A stretch of 64,000 nucleotides of DNA from Burkholderia diffusa (GCF_001718315.1 NZ_CP013362.1:2604001-2668000), one strand, 5' to 3'. Positions 40,052 through 51,753 are shown, numbered from the stretch's first letter. The notes: a model not told the origin generated them from the letters alone. Made by a program: numbers and translations.

Positions 40052-40123
40052 ATGTTTTTGCGAATGAATTTTTGTTTCGAGAAAGCGCTCTACGTGCACC
40101 ATCGGGCGCCGCCCCGGACGTAG
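40052..40123 (+). CDS. Candidate 23-aa small protein or leader peptide
   Basis: ATG 40052 has GAGAGG seven bases upstream and opens a 23-codon frame (MFLRMNFCFEKALYVHHRAP then PRT). Its AT-rich codons differ from the genome norm. It sits 135 bp upstream of the 74-aa gene on the same strand and could be its leader, or an accidental frame. No similarity is recognised. Confidence 0.3.
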   Translation: MFLRMNFCFEKALYVHHRAPPRT

Positions 40124-40257
40124 ACTTTGTTCCATGCACTGACGCTTCGCCACGACGCTCGATACGGAACCCGGCGCAAGCAGCCAGTCGGGCCACAACC
40201 GGACGAGCCGGCGGAAGGCACAACAGAATCGCTTGTGATCAGAAAGGGAGAACGGAA

Positions 40258-40482
40258 ATGAAGGGATTTCGCTTTGGTTCAGCGCTCGGGTCGTTCTATA
40301 TCCTGCCGGGTAACGGCGGCTGGGAAGCGACGTTCGGCAACGCCCTGCTCGGCGCGTTCTCGTGCCCGGAAGTGGCGGCCGACCACATCTCCCGCGGCGA
40401 CTGCGAGCAACTGTCCGAACTGGATACGGCCACGCTCGAAGTGCCGCATGAAATCGCCGAGTGGGAAATCGTTCACGTCTGA
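40258..40482 (+). CDS. Small conserved-looking protein of unknown function (74 aa)
   Basis: The frame MKGFRFGSALGSFYILPGNG to EWEIVHV encodes 74 residues, acidic toward the C-terminus (CEQLSELDTATLEVPHEIAE). There is no signal peptide or transmembrane helix. AAAGGGAG at an ideal distance and a strong terminator 18 bp past the stop define a tidy monocistronic unit. I recognise no family; the compact hydrophobic and acidic make-up suggests a folded cytoplasmic protein. Confidence 0.8.
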   Translation: MKGFRFGSALGSFYILPGNGGWEATFGNALLGAFSCPEVAADHISRGDCEQLSELDTATLEVPHEIAEWEIVHV

Positions 40483-40500
40483 ATGGCACGCCGGCAACGC

Positions 40501-40530
40501 AAAACGCCCCGGGCGACCGGGGCGTTTTCA
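40501..40530 (+). terminator. Intrinsic terminator after the 74-aa gene
   Basis: AAAACGCCCCGG (40501-40512), loop GCGA and CCGGGGCGTTTT (40517-40528) form a perfect 12-bp stem with flanking A and T runs. It may also serve the convergent icd gene. Confidence 0.92.
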
Positions 40531-40611
40531 TGTTCGGCGCTGCGGCGAGCCGCCAGGCCCGCCGCAGCGGCTGCTGCCGTTGCCGTGGCGCGCGCGGTAG
40601 CGCCGCCTGCG

Positions 40612-42963
<2,352 letters not shown>

Positions 42964-42981
42964 TCATGTTCTACCTTGCAG

Positions 42982-43020
42982 GGCATGCGGGCCGCATCGC
43001 GGCGCCGCGGCCCGCATGCC
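42982..43020. terminator. Long GC hairpin between the two isocitrate dehydrogenase genes
   Basis: GGCATGCGGGCCGC (42982-42995) and GCGGCCCGCATGCC (43007-43020) form a perfect 14-bp stem with an 11-nt loop. There is no strong T tract on the minus strand, so it may attenuate readthrough, stabilise the upstream mRNA or be a REP-like element rather than a classical terminator. Confidence 0.5.
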
Positions 43021-43120
43021 GGACCGCCCTGCCAACAAACCTGCCGTTCATGAAATGCCCCGGCGCCGGCAGTAGGCGCCGAGGCAGCCGGCGCTCAGCC
43101 GGCCTGCCCCGGAAGAGGAC

Positions 43121-44377
43121 TTACATGTTCTCGATCAGCACTTCGCCGAAGCCGGAGCACGACACCTGCGTCGCGCCTTCCATCAGGCGCGCGAAGTCGT
43201 ACGTGACGCGCTTCTGCAGGATCGACTTCTCCATCGCGGCGATGATCGTGTCGGCCGCTTCCGTCCAGCCGAGGTGGCGCAGCATCATTTCCGCCGACAG
43301 GATCTCGGAACCCGGGTTCACGTAATCCTTGCCCGCGTACTTCGGCGCCGTGCCATGGGTCGCCTCGAACATCGCGACCGAATCCGACAGATTCGCGCCC
43401 GGCGCGATCCCGATGCCGCCGACCTGAGCGGCCAGCGCGTCGGAGATGTAGTCGCCGTTCAGGTTCAGCGTCGCGATCACGTCGTATTCGGCCGGACGCA
43501 GCAGGATCTGCTGCAGGAACGCATCGGCGATCGAATCCTTGATGACGATCTCGTTGCCCGTCTTCGGATTCTTCACGCGCATCCACGGGCCGCCGTCGAT
43601 CAACTCGCCGCCGAACTCCTTCTGCGCGAGCGCATAGCCGGCGTCACGGAACAGGCCTTCCGTGAACTTCATGATGTTGCCCTTGTGCACCAGCGTGACC
43701 GACTTGCGATCGTTGTCGATCGCATACTGGATCGCCTTGCGCACGAGACGCTCGGTGCCTTCGGTCGACACGGGCTTGACGCCGATCCCCGACGTTTCCG
43801 GGAAGCGGATCTTCTTCACGCCCATTTCTTCCTGCAGGAACTTGATGACCTTCTTCGCCTGCTCGGAGCCCGCGGCCCATTCGATGCCCGCGTAGATGTC
43901 TTCCGAGTTCTCGCGGAAGATCACCATGTCGATCTTTTGCGGCTCGCGCACAGGCGACGGCACGCCCTTGAAATACTGGACCGGGCGCAGGCACACGTAG
44001 AGGTCGAGCTCCTGGCGCAGCGCGACGTTCAGCGAACGGATGCCGCCGCCGACCGGGGTCGTGAGCGGTCCCTTGATCGACACCACGTATTCCTTCAGCA
44101 CCTGCAGCGTTTCGTCCGGCAGCCACACGTCCGGGCCGTACACTTTCGTCGCCTTCTCGCCCGCGAAGATCTCCATCCAGTGGATCTTGCGCTTGCCCTT
44201 GTACGCATGCGCGACCGCCGCATCGACGACCTTGATCATCACCGGCGTGATATCGAAGCCCGTACCGTCGCCTTCGATATAGGGAATGATCGGCTGATCG
44301 GAAACGTTGAGCGAGAAGTCCTTGTTGACGGTGATCTTGTCACCGCCCTCCGGAACCTTGATGTGCTGATACGGCAT
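43121..44377 (-). CDS. icd: NADP-dependent isocitrate dehydrogenase, dimeric type
   Basis: The 418-aa enzyme resembles E. coli Icd. Substrate loop residues are in [20 protein letters not shown], the phosphorylatable-serine loop is [19 protein letters not shown], and metal-binding aspartates are in [38 protein letters not shown] is the NADP-binding part. The start at 44377 ([12 protein letters not shown]) is in register with homologues. A perfect 14-bp palindrome lies 164 bp upstream in the region shared with rluE. Confidence 0.97.
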   Translation of the reverse strand: MPYQHIKVPEGGDKITVNKDFSLNVSDQPIIPYIEGDGTGFDITPVMIKVVDAAVAHAYKGKRKIHWMEIFAGEKATKVYGPDVWLPDETLQVLKEYVVSIKGPLTTPVGGGIRSLNVALRQELDLYVCLRPVQYFKGVPSPVREPQKIDMVIFRENSEDIYAGIEWAAGSEQAKKVIKFLQEEMGVKKIRFPETSGIGVKPVSTEGTERLVRKAIQYAIDNDRKSVTLVHKGNIMKFTEGLFRDAGYALAQKEFGGELIDGGPWMRVKNPKTGNEIVIKDSIADAFLQQILLRPAEYDVIATLNLNGDYISDALAAQVGGIGIAPGANLSDSVAMFEATHGTAPKYAGKDYVNPGSEILSAEMMLRHLGWTEAADTIIAAMEKSILQKRVTYDFARLMEGATQVSCSGFGEVLIENM

Positions 44378-44540
44378 GATCGACTCCAGTGACGTGGCTG
44401 AGCAGGTGATGCTGGTCGAAACTGCGCGCGCGGCGAGGTGGTCCTGCCACCCTCGTGACGGCAACAGCGAGCGCTATTCTAGCGCCCCAACCGGGGCCGG
44501 CGGCACGAAGCGCGACGCTGCGTATCAAGTCTTCCCTTAT

Positions 44541-44554
44541 GTCTTATATAAGAC
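44541..44554. promoter_or_regulatory. Perfect 14-bp palindrome GTCTTATATAAGAC in the icd-rluE region
   Basis: GTCTTATATAAGAC is fully self-complementary, AT-rich within GC-rich DNA, and lies between the divergent icd and rluE genes. It has the size and symmetry of a dimeric regulator operator. The regulator is not identified from this window. Confidence 0.65.
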
Positions 44555-44652
44555 AGAGGACTTGCCGTTCCGTATTATGCATTAAGATTCCGCCATTTGC
44601 CATAGACCGCCCCGTCCCGCTTCCCCGCGGGCATGCCGGGCGTGCGCTCGCC

Positions 44653-45231
44653 ATGACCCTGATCGCCCTCAACAAGCCGTTCGGCACGATTTGCCAGTTT
44701 TCCGCGCACGAGACGCGGCCGTCGCTCGGCGACTGGGTAAAAATACCCGGTGTCTACCCGGCCGGCCGGCTCGACGCGGACAGCGAGGGCCTGCTGCTTC
44801 TTACCGACGACGGCGCGCTGCAGGCGCGCATCGCCGAGCCGCGTCACAAGCTCGTCAAGCGCTACTGGGCGCAGGTCGACGGCGCGCCCGGTCCGGCTGA
44901 CCTGAAGGCGCTCGCGCGCGGCGTCGATCTCGGCGACTATGTGACTCGCCCGTGCCGCGCCGAATTCATCGACCCGCCCGATGCGCTGTGGCCGCGCAAT
45001 CCGCCGATCCGCTATCGCGCCGCGATTCCGACCACGTGGATCGAACTCGCGATCACCGAAGGCAAGAATCGGCAGGTGCGACGGATGACTGCCGCGATCG
45101 GCTTCCCGACGTTGCGTCTCGTGCGCGTCGGCATCGGCGCGCTCGACATATTCGCGCTCGGCATTGCACCGGGCGAAACAATCGCGCTCCCGCCGCGCGC
45201 TCCGTGGGACGGTTTCGCACGCACCGAATGA
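44653..45231 (+). CDS. rluE: 23S rRNA pseudouridine synthase (RluE-like)
   Basis: The 192-aa protein lacks an S4 domain and starts directly with the catalytic fold, [20 protein letters not shown]. The Asp motif is [20 protein letters not shown], and [20 protein letters not shown] is the family's second signature. E. coli RluE, of similar size, modifies U2457 of 23S rRNA. The chosen ATG puts ALNKPFG at the usual distance from the N-terminus; there is no strong ribosome-binding site, so a start slightly upstream is possible. Confidence 0.9.
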   Translation: MTLIALNKPFGTICQFSAHETRPSLGDWVKIPGVYPAGRLDADSEGLLLLTDDGALQARIAEPRHKLVKRYWAQVDGAPGPADLKALARGVDLGDYVTRPCRAEFIDPPDALWPRNPPIRYRAAIPTTWIELAITEGKNRQVRRMTAAIGFPTLRLVRVGIGALDIFALGIAPGETIALPPRAPWDGFARTE

Positions 45232-45512
45232 CGCATCCCGGACGCACGAATTTTTCGTCATCTTTTTCGTCAACCGCCTGCGAAGATCGCGCGTTAAACC
45301 ACGCAGATGCCAACCTTAGCTATCCGGCATTGGCAGCCGAACCCGTGTTTGCGTCACGAAAGCGACGTTTTTATCGAATACGATTCGGCGCCCGCAGCGC
45401 AATGAGAAATTTCTCGAAGCGTCTGTCAACCGAAAGGTGGATGGCACCGTTAGACGACATGACTCCTATTGCCGGGTCATTTGGTTAATTAACTAAAGCT
45501 GAGGAACACAAC

Positions 45513-45725
45513 ATGAACAAACTGATCGCCGCTCTGGTCGCTGGCCTCTTCGCAACGGCTGCTTTCGCACAAGCTTCGGCTCCGGAAGCTGCTTCGGCTG
45601 CTGCTCCGGCAGCTGCTTCGGCACCGGCAAAGCACGCTGCCAAGAAGCACCACGCAAAGAAGAAGCACCACGCAGCTAAGAAGGCAGCTAGCGAAGCCGA
45701 AGCACCGGCAGCTGCTTCGAACTAA
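45513..45725 (+). CDS. Small exported Ala/Lys/His-rich protein (70 aa)
   Basis: The 70-aa product has a clear signal peptide, MNKLIAALVAGLFATAAFA, with a cut before QASAP. The mature part of about 51 residues is almost only Ala, Lys, His, Ser, Pro and Glu, centred on KHAAKKHHAKKKHHAAKKAA. It is intrinsically disordered and strongly basic, with clustered His that could bind metals, polyanions or nucleic acid. GAGGAA precedes the ATG and a strong terminator follows. Codon use in the repeats is less GC-rich than its neighbours. No family is recognised. Confidence 0.8.
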   Translation: MNKLIAALVAGLFATAAFAQASAPEAASAAAPAAASAPAKHAAKKHHAKKKHHAAKKAASEAEAPAAASN

Positions 45726-45784
45726 GTAAGCAAGCTGTAATAACGCAGTCAAGAACACGCAGTCCTGCCGTTCTTACGGCGTTG

Positions 45785-45820
45785 AAAGGCAGATCACCGC
45801 AAGGCGATCTGCCTTTTTCT
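45785..45820 (+). terminator. Intrinsic terminator after the His/Lys-rich protein gene
   Basis: AAAGGCAGATC (45785-45795) and GATCTGCCTTT (45806-45816) form an 11-bp stem, followed by TTCTTTTT. It lies 60 bp past the stop. Confidence 0.9.
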
Positions 45821-45884
45821 TTTTGTGCCCGCCGGCGCGCTTCGCGTACCATGCGGGTCTCGTTTTCCCGATAGGAGCCCTGCT

Positions 45885-46385
45885 GTGCGATTCTCCCTGC
45901 GCTCGTCGCTCGGCCGCCTTGCGCGCGCCGCCGTGTTTCCCGCCGCGCTCGCCGTCCTCGCACTCGGCATGCAGACCGCCCACGCGCAGATGCCGCCCGG
46001 CGCCAAGCAGCCGAGCGAGTTCCCGCGCGCGAAGCTGCGCGCCGGCATGTACGTGATCGACGCGGCCGTCGCCGCGAACGACGCCGACCGCGAACAGGGG
46101 CTGATGTACCGGTCGCAGCTCGCACCGAACGAAGGCATGCTGTTCGTGTTCAACGAGAATGCCGTGCACTGCTTCTGGATGAAGAACACGCTGATCCCGC
46201 TGTCCATCGCATTCATCCGCGCGGACGGCACGATCACCGACATCGACGAAATGAAGGCCGAGACGACCGACAACCACTGTCCGCGCAACAACGGCGTCTA
46301 TGCGCTCGAAATGAGCAAGGGCTGGTTCGCGGCGAAGGGCATCAAGCCGGGCATGAAGCTCGAAGGCCTGCCCAAGGCCCAGTAA
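45885..46385 (+). CDS. Exported DUF192-family protein
   Basis: The 166-aa protein has an N-terminal signal ([20 protein letters not shown] then [14 protein letters not shown]). The DUF192 domain follows, with [34 protein letters not shown] and the C-terminal [20 protein letters not shown]192 proteins are small beta-barrel proteins of unknown function, exported in many Proteobacteria. The start is GTG 45885 with AGGAG seven bases upstream; the in-frame ATG farther up would disrupt the signal peptide. Confidence 0.9.
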   Translation: MRFSLRSSLGRLARAAVFPAALAVLALGMQTAHAQMPPGAKQPSEFPRAKLRAGMYVIDAAVAANDADREQGLMYRSQLAPNEGMLFVFNENAVHCFWMKNTLIPLSIAFIRADGTITDIDEMKAETTDNHCPRNNGVYALEMSKGWFAAKGIKPGMKLEGLPKAQ

Positions 46386-46418
46386 CGGCCATTGCCGCGG
46401 CGGCGCCGCACGTCGACC

Positions 46419-46465
46419 GAAGCCGGCCACCCACAGTTTCGTGTGGGCGCCGGCTTCTTTTTTTT
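46419..46465 (+). terminator. Intrinsic terminator after the DUF192 gene
   Basis: GAAGCCGGC plus ACCCACA (46419-46435) pairs with TGTGGGCGCCGGCTTC (46442-46457), followed by a run of eight T. One small internal bulge is present. Confidence 0.93.
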
Positions 46466-46614
46466 GCGGGCCGATGGCGGCGACCGTCTTGATTCGGCCA
46501 TCGCCGCCCGTATCTGCAAAAGCCACGGACAAGCGCTATGCTTTAAATCTCGCTTGTTTCAGCCCGGGCCGGTGCAGCCGGCCCGCTTACGATCCGAACC
46601 ACCAGGAGGTTCAC

Positions 46615-48726
46615 GTGCCCCGCAAAACCCCCATCGAGCGCTATCGCAATATCGGGATCAGCGCTCACATCGATGCCGGCAAGACCACGACGACCGAGCG
46701 CATCCTGTTTTACACCGGCGTGAGCCACAAGATCGGTGAAGTGCACGACGGCGCGGCCACGATGGACTGGATGGAGCAGGAGCAGGAACGCGGCATCACG
46801 ATCACGTCGGCCGCGACCACGGCCTTCTGGAAGGGTATGGCCGGCAACTATCCGGAACACCGCATCAACATCATCGACACCCCCGGGCACGTCGACTTCA
46901 CGATCGAGGTCGAGCGCTCGATGCGCGTGCTCGACGGCGCATGCATGGTGTACGACTCGGTCGGCGGCGTGCAGCCGCAGTCCGAAACCGTGTGGCGCCA
47001 GGCGAACAAGTACAAGGTTCCGCGCATCGCGTTCGTCAACAAGATGGACCGCATCGGCGCGGACTTCTTCCGCGTGCAGAAGCAGATCGGCGAGCGCCTG
47101 AAGGGCGTCGCCGTGCCGATCCAGATTCCGATCGGCGCGGAAGAGCATTTCCAGGGCGTCGTCGATCTCGTGAAGATGAAGGCGATCGTCTGGGATGACG
47201 AAAGCCAGGGCGTGAAGTTCACGTACGAGGACATCCCGGCGAATCTCGTCGAGCTCGCGCACGAATGGCGCGAGAAGATGGTCGAAGCCGCGGCGGAAGC
47301 GAGCGAGGAACTGCTCGAGAAGTACCTGCACGACCACGAATCGCTGACCGAGGACGAGATCAAGGCCGCGCTGCGCCAGCGCACGATCGCCAACGAGATC
47401 GTGCCGATGCTGTGCGGCAGCGCGTTCAAGAACAAGGGCGTGCAGGCGATGCTCGACGCGGTGATCGACTACCTGCCGTCGCCGGTCGACGTGCCCGCGA
47501 TTCTCGGCCACGACTTCGCCGATCCGGAAAAGCCGGCGGAACGCCACCCGAGCGACGACGAGCCGTTCTCGTCGCTCGCGTTCAAGATCATGACCGACCC
47601 GTTCGTCGGCCAGCTGATCTTCTTCCGTGTGTATTCGGGCGTCGTCGAATCGGGCGACACGGTGCTGAACGCGACGAAGGACAAGAAGGAGCGGCTGGGC
47701 CGGATCCTGCAGATGCACGCGAACGAGCGCAAGGAAATCAAGGAAGTGCGCGCGGGCGACATCGCGGCGGCGGTCGGCCTGAAGGAAGCGACGACGGGCG
47801 ACACGCTGTGCGATCCGGCCAAGCCGATCATCCTCGAGAAGATGGAATTCCCGGAGCCGGTGATCTCGCAGGCCGTCGAGCCGAAGACGAAGGCCGATCA
47901 GGAAAAGATGGGCCTGGCGCTGAACCGTCTCGCGCAGGAAGATCCGTCGTTCCGCGTGCAGACCGACGAGGAATCCGGCCAGACGATCATCTCGGGGATG
48001 GGCGAGCTCCACCTCGAAATCCTGGTCGACCGGATGAAGCGCGAATTCGGCGTCGAAGCGACGGTCGGCAAGCCGCAGGTCGCGTATCGCGAGACGGTGC
48101 GCACGACGGCGACCGATGTCGAGGGCAAGTTCGTCAAGCAGTCGGGCGGGCGCGGCCAGTACGGGCACGCGGTAATCACGCTGGAGCCGAACCCCGGCAA
48201 GGGCTACGAGTTCCTCGACGAGATCAAGGGCGGCGTGATTCCGCGCGAATTCATTCCGGCCGTCGACAAGGGCATTATTGAAACGCTGAAGAGCGGCGTG
48301 CTCGCGGGCTACCCGGTCGTCGACGTGAAGGTGCACCTGACGTTCGGCTCGTACCACGACGTCGATTCGAACGAAAACGCGTTCCGGATGGCCGGCTCGA
48401 TGGCGTTCAAGGAAGCGATGCGCCGTGCGAAGCCCGTGCTGCTCGAGCCGATGATGGCCGTCGAGGTCGAGACGCCCGAGGACTTCATGGGCAACGTGAT
48501 GGGCGACCTGTCGAGCCGGCGCGGCATCGTGCAGGGCATGGAGGACATCGCGGGCGGCGGCGGCAAGCTGGTGCGCGCCGAAGTGCCGCTTGCCGAGATG
48601 TTCGGCTATTCGACGTCGCTGCGCTCGGCCACGCAAGGTCGTGCGACGTATACGATGGAGTTCAAGCACTACGCGGAAACGCCGGCGAACGTGTCGGAAG
48701 CCGTGATCAACGCGAAAGTGAAGTAA
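46615..48726 (+). CDS. fusA: Elongation factor G (stand-alone copy)
   Basis: The 703-aa protein is a full EF-G. GTPase motifs are [15 protein letters not shown] (G1), RGITITSAA (G2), [11 protein letters not shown] (G3) and [11 protein letters not shown] (G4). Domains II to V follow to [16 protein letters not shown]. It catalyses ribosomal translocation. It begins with GTG 46615 after AGGAGG. No rpsL, rpsG or tuf lies nearby, so this is not the str-operon copy; Burkholderia genomes usually carry two fusA genes, which makes this a likely paralogue. It is monocistronic, between two terminators. Confidence 0.96.
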   Translation: MPRKTPIERYRNIGISAHIDAGKTTTTERILFYTGVSHKIGEVHDGAATMDWMEQEQERGITITSAATTAFWKGMAGNYPEHRINIIDTPGHVDFTIEVERSMRVLDGACMVYDSVGGVQPQSETVWRQANKYKVPRIAFVNKMDRIGADFFRVQKQIGERLKGVAVPIQIPIGAEEHFQGVVDLVKMKAIVWDDESQGVKFTYEDIPANLVELAHEWREKMVEAAAEASEELLEKYLHDHESLTEDEIKAALRQRTIANEIVPMLCGSAFKNKGVQAMLDAVIDYLPSPVDVPAILGHDFADPEKPAERHPSDDEPFSSLAFKIMTDPFVGQLIFFRVYSGVVESGDTVLNATKDKKERLGRILQMHANERKEIKEVRAGDIAAAVGLKEATTGDTLCDPAKPIILEKMEFPEPVISQAVEPKTKADQEKMGLALNRLAQEDPSFRVQTDEESGQTIISGMGELHLEILVDRMKREFGVEATVGKPQVAYRETVRTTATDVEGKFVKQSGGRGQYGHAVITLEPNPGKGYEFLDEIKGGVIPREFIPAVDKGIIETLKSGVLAGYPVVDVKVHLTFGSYHDVDSNENAFRMAGSMAFKEAMRRAKPVLLEPMMAVEVETPEDFMGNVMGDLSSRRGIVQGMEDIAGGGGKLVRAEVPLAEMFGYSTSLRSATQGRATYTMEFKHYAETPANVSEAVINAKVK

Positions 48727-48760
48727 GCGCGAGGTGCGCGCCCTGCTGCGCGCAGACCGC

Positions 48761-48793
48761 AGGCCCGTCCGGTTCCGGACGGGCCTTTTTTTC
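48761..48793 (+). terminator. Intrinsic terminator after fusA
   Basis: AGGCCCGTCC (48761-48770), loop GGTTCC and GGACGGGCCT (48777-48786) are followed by seven T. Confidence 0.95.
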
Positions 48794-48903
48794 ATCCGTC
48801 GAACGCGGCGATGCGGGAGACCGATGCCGCTTTTTGATCGACACGCCAAGCCATTTTTGCGCATGCCACAATGCATCGCGATTCGTCCGATGGAACCACT
48901 CCG

Positions 48904-49914
48904 ATGCCGTCCACCCCTGCCCTGCGCCGCCTGCTGATGCTGTACGCCGGCCTGATCGCCGCGAACGTCGCCGTCTGGCTGTGGGCGCTCGCGGTGCTCC
49001 GCGACCATCCGCTGCTGCTCGGCACCGCGGCGATCGCTTACGGGCTCGGGCTGCGTCATGCGGTCGACGCCGATCACATCGCCGCGATCGACGTCGCGAC
49101 GCGCAAGCTGATGCAGGACGGCCAGCGTCCGGTGACGGTCGGTCTGTTTTTCTCGCTCGGCCACTCGACGATCGTGGTCGTCGCGACGCTCGGCATCGCG
49201 CTGAGCGCGTTCGCGCTGCGCGAGCGCTTCGACGCATTCCGCGAAATCGGCGGCACCATCGGCACGGCGGTGTCCGCCACCTTCCTGCTCGTGCTCGCAT
49301 GCATGAACCTGATGATCCTGCGCGACGTGTGGCGGCGCTATCGCGGCGCGCCGGACGCAGCTCACGACGCCGCGCACACGCATCGCGCGAGCGGCCTCGC
49401 GTCGCGGCTGCTGCGCCCGTTGTTCCGGTTCGTGTCGAAAAGCTGGCACATGTATCCGGTCGGCGTGCTGTTCGGCCTGGGTTTCGATACTGCAACGGAA
49501 ATCGCGTTGCTCGCGATCGCGGCCGCGCAGGCGAGCCACGCGGTGCCGCTCCATTCGGTCATGCTGTTTCCCGCGCTGTTCGCCGCCGGCATGACGCTGA
49601 TCGACTCGACCGACAACGTGCTGATGATCCATGCGTACGGCTGGGCGATGGACGATCCGCGCCGCAAGCTGCTCTACAACGCGAGCATCACGCTGCTGTC
49701 GGCGGCCGTCGCGCTGGCGGTCGGCGGGATCGAGGCCGCCGGCCTGCTCGCCGACAAGCTGTCGCTGACGGGCCCCGTACGCGATGCGCTCGACGCACTT
49801 GGCACGCGCTTCGGCACGATCGGGTACGGCATCGTCGCGCTGTTTCTCGTCGCCTGGATCGCGTCGATCCTCTGCCATCGCTGGCCGCGTGCTGCCGACA
49901 CGACGGCGCGATAG
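48904..49914 (+). CDS. Nickel/cobalt permease of the NiCoT family (HoxN/HupN/NixA)
   Basis: The protein has about eight transmembrane segments and the NiCoT signature in helix II, RHAVDADHIAAID (HX4DH). The other conserved motifs are FFSLGHSTIVV, LFGLGFDTATEIALL and GMTLIDSTDNVLMIHAYGWA. It imports Ni2+ or Co2+ with high affinity. The start is taken as ATG 48904 (336 aa), with GGAA nearby; ATG 48871 would add 11 polar residues. No urease, hydrogenase or cobalamin gene adjoins it, so metal choice is unclear. Confidence 0.92.
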   Translation: MPSTPALRRLLMLYAGLIAANVAVWLWALAVLRDHPLLLGTAAIAYGLGLRHAVDADHIAAIDVATRKLMQDGQRPVTVGLFFSLGHSTIVVVATLGIALSAFALRERFDAFREIGGTIGTAVSATFLLVLACMNLMILRDVWRRYRGAPDAAHDAAHTHRASGLASRLLRPLFRFVSKSWHMYPVGVLFGLGFDTATEIALLAIAAAQASHAVPLHSVMLFPALFAAGMTLIDSTDNVLMIHAYGWAMDDPRRKLLYNASITLLSAAVALAVGGIEAAGLLADKLSLTGPVRDALDALGTRFGTIGYGIVALFLVAWIASILCHRWPRAADTTAR

Positions 49915-50200
49915 ACGTAGTCAGACGTTTCATTTCGGAAACAAAAAGCTCACGACGGCGTATCACGCGCTGTCGCGCGATACGTGCTCGCCTTGCGCCA
50001 CGGGCATGACCGCCCGGTGGCACGAATCTCGCAGTTAGAGATTCGCACGGCGGGCCCGCGTGCTGATTCGTGTTCCCGGCCTTTCGCGCCGGTCCGACAC
50101 GCATCGGCCGTCGATACGACAATGCATCGTTGCTGGTCCCCTGCATCACACGTTGATGGTCGCGCGTGACGAGGCATCGCGCGTATCGGGGAGATCAATA

Positions 50201-51727
50201 ATGAGCAGAACGAATCAACAGTCCCGTACGGCGGGACGGTGCTATCGCACGACCCTGCTGGCCGCAGCTGCGTTTGCGTGCTGCTGTTCCTACGCGATTG
50301 CTCAGGACTCGATGCCCGACGTCGCGTCCGACCCGACTGCCAGCGCAGACCCCGTCATGATGCTCGCCGAGGACACGGCGTCCTGCGCCGCCAGTCCGGC
50401 TGCTTGCGCGGTACACATTTATGCCGGCCGAGGCGCTGCGGGCAGCGGCGCCGGAAGTACCTCGGGCGGTAGCAGTCCGGGTAACAGCGGGAACGGTGGA
50501 AGCGGTGGAAGCGGCGCCGTCGGGCCTGCAGGCGTCGGTGGATCGACCGGGGCGACTTCCGGTGGTACGAGCGGAACAGGTCGTAGCGGCGGTGCATCAG
50601 GCAACGAGGGTAAAGGCGGTGGTACCACGGGTAACGGTACTTCAGGTGGCGGTAGCTCGGGTGGCGGTACTTCGGGTGGCGGTACTTCGGGTGGCGGTAC
50701 CTCGGGTGGCGGTACCTCGGGTGGCGGTACTTCGGGTGGCGGTACTTCGGGTGGCGGTACTTCGGGTGGCGGTACCTCGGGTGGCGGTACCTCGGGTGGC
50801 GGTACCTCGGGTGGACGTACCTCGGGTGGCGGTACCTCGGGTGGCGGTACCTCGGGTGGCGGTACTTCGGGTGGCGGTACTTCGGGTGGCGGTACTTCGG
50901 GTGGCGGTACTTCGGGTGGCGGTACTTCGGGTGGCGGTACTTCGGGTGGCGGTACCTCGGGTGGCGGTACCTCGGGTGGCGGTACTTCGGGTGGCGGTAC
51001 TTCGGGTGGCGGTACTTCGGGTGGCGGCACCTCGGGTGGTCATGGTGGCCACGGCGGCGGCAATGGCGGCGGCAGCGGCGGTGGTAACGGCGGTGGTAAC
51101 GGCGGTGGTAACGGCGGTGGTAATGGCGGTGGTAATGGTGGTGGTAATGGCGGTGGTAATGGCGGTGGTAACGGCGGCGGCAACGGCGGTGGCAACGGCG
51201 GCGGTGGTCACGGTAACGGCGGTGGCAACAGCGGCGGCGGTAACGGTAACGGTGGCGGTAATGGCGGTGGCAGCGGCGGCGGTAACGGCGGTGGCAACGG
51301 CGGTGGTAACGGCGGCGGCAACGGCGGTGGCAACGGCGGTGGCAACGGCGGCGGTGGTCACGGTAACGGCGGTGGCAACAGCGGCGGCGGTCACGGTAAC
51401 GGTGGCGGCAATGGCGGTGGCAGCGGCGGTGGCAGCGGCGGCGGTAACGGCGGTGGCAACGGCGGCGGCAACAACGGCGGTCACGGTAACGGTGGCGGCA
51501 GCGGCGGCAGCAACGGCGGTCACGGTAACGGCGGTGGCAGCGGTGGCGGCAACGGTGGTAGTGGCAACGGCGGCGGCAATGCTGGCGGAAACGGTGGCCA
51601 CGGCAACGGCGGCGGCAACGGTAACGGCAATGGTAGCGGCGGCGCGGGCAATGGCGGTGCCAACGGTGTCGGCAACGGAAACGGCAATGGCGGCAACGGC
51701 GGCTCGGCCGGTGGCCGTGGCCACTGA
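50201..51727 (+). CDS. Exported glycine-rich repeat protein (GGGTS / GGGN repeats)
   Basis: The 508-aa protein has a signal-like N-terminus (TTLLAAAAFACCCSYAIA, cut before QDSMP). A short non-repetitive region with two Cys pairs (about residues 36-75) and a Gly/Ser linker follow. Residues 147-280 are about 26 GGGTS pentapeptides, and residues 281-508 are Gly/Asn/His/Ser repeats such as GGGNGGGN and GGHGNGGG. GGGGAGA precedes ATG 50201. It is probably a disordered surface or matrix protein, in composition like PE_PGRS or plant glycine-rich proteins, though not related by any visible domain. There is no C-terminal anchor. Confidence 0.8.
   Translation: MSRTNQQSRTAGRCYRTTLLAAAAFACCCSYAIAQDSMPDVASDPTASADPVMMLAEDTASCAASPAACAVHIYAGRGAAGSGAGSTSGGSSPGNSGNGGSGGSGAVGPAGVGGSTGATSGGTSGTGRSGGASGNEGKGGGTTGNGTSGGGSSGGGTSGGGTSGGGTSGGGTSGGGTSGGGTSGGGTSGGGTSGGGTSGGGTSGGRTSGGGTSGGGTSGGGTSGGGTSGGGTSGGGTSGGGTSGGGTSGGGTSGGGTSGGGTSGGGTSGGGTSGGGTSGGHGGHGGGNGGGSGGGNGGGNGGGNGGGNGGGNGGGNGGGNGGGNGGGNGGGNGGGGHGNGGGNSGGGNGNGGGNGGGSGGGNGGGNGGGNGGGNGGGNGGGNGGGGHGNGGGNSGGGHGNGGGNGGGSGGGSGGGNGGGNGGGNNGGHGNGGGSGGSNGGHGNGGGSGGGNGGSGNGGGNAGGNGGHGNGGGNGNGNGSGGAGNGGANGVGNGNGNGGNGGSAGGRGH
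50644..51039. repeat. 15-bp VNTR-like array, about 26 copies, inside the Gly-rich gene
   Basis: The unit GGTGGCGGTACTTCG, with its silent variant GGTGGCGGTACCTCG, runs in perfect 15-bp phase. One copy is GGRTS (near 50812) and the first is GGGSS. The T/C silent differences occur in runs, suggesting duplication of multi-unit blocks. The unit is in frame, so copy number changes would only change protein length. Confidence 0.97.
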
Positions 51728-51753
51728 CCGACGCAGCGCCCGACCCGCTGCGG

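Noticed and set aside
46543-49878. Minus-strand open frame of over 1100 codons.
   Set aside because: Antisense shadow of fusA and the Ni/Co permease gene in GC-rich DNA.
49915-50200. Small plus-strand frames upstream of the Gly-rich gene.
   Set aside because: Composition is random-like and start signals are lacking; only the leader of the gene at 50201 is supported.
50644-51039. Regular repeats suggesting a CRISPR array.
   Set aside because: Units are 15 bp, directly abutting, in a coding frame and without unique spacers.
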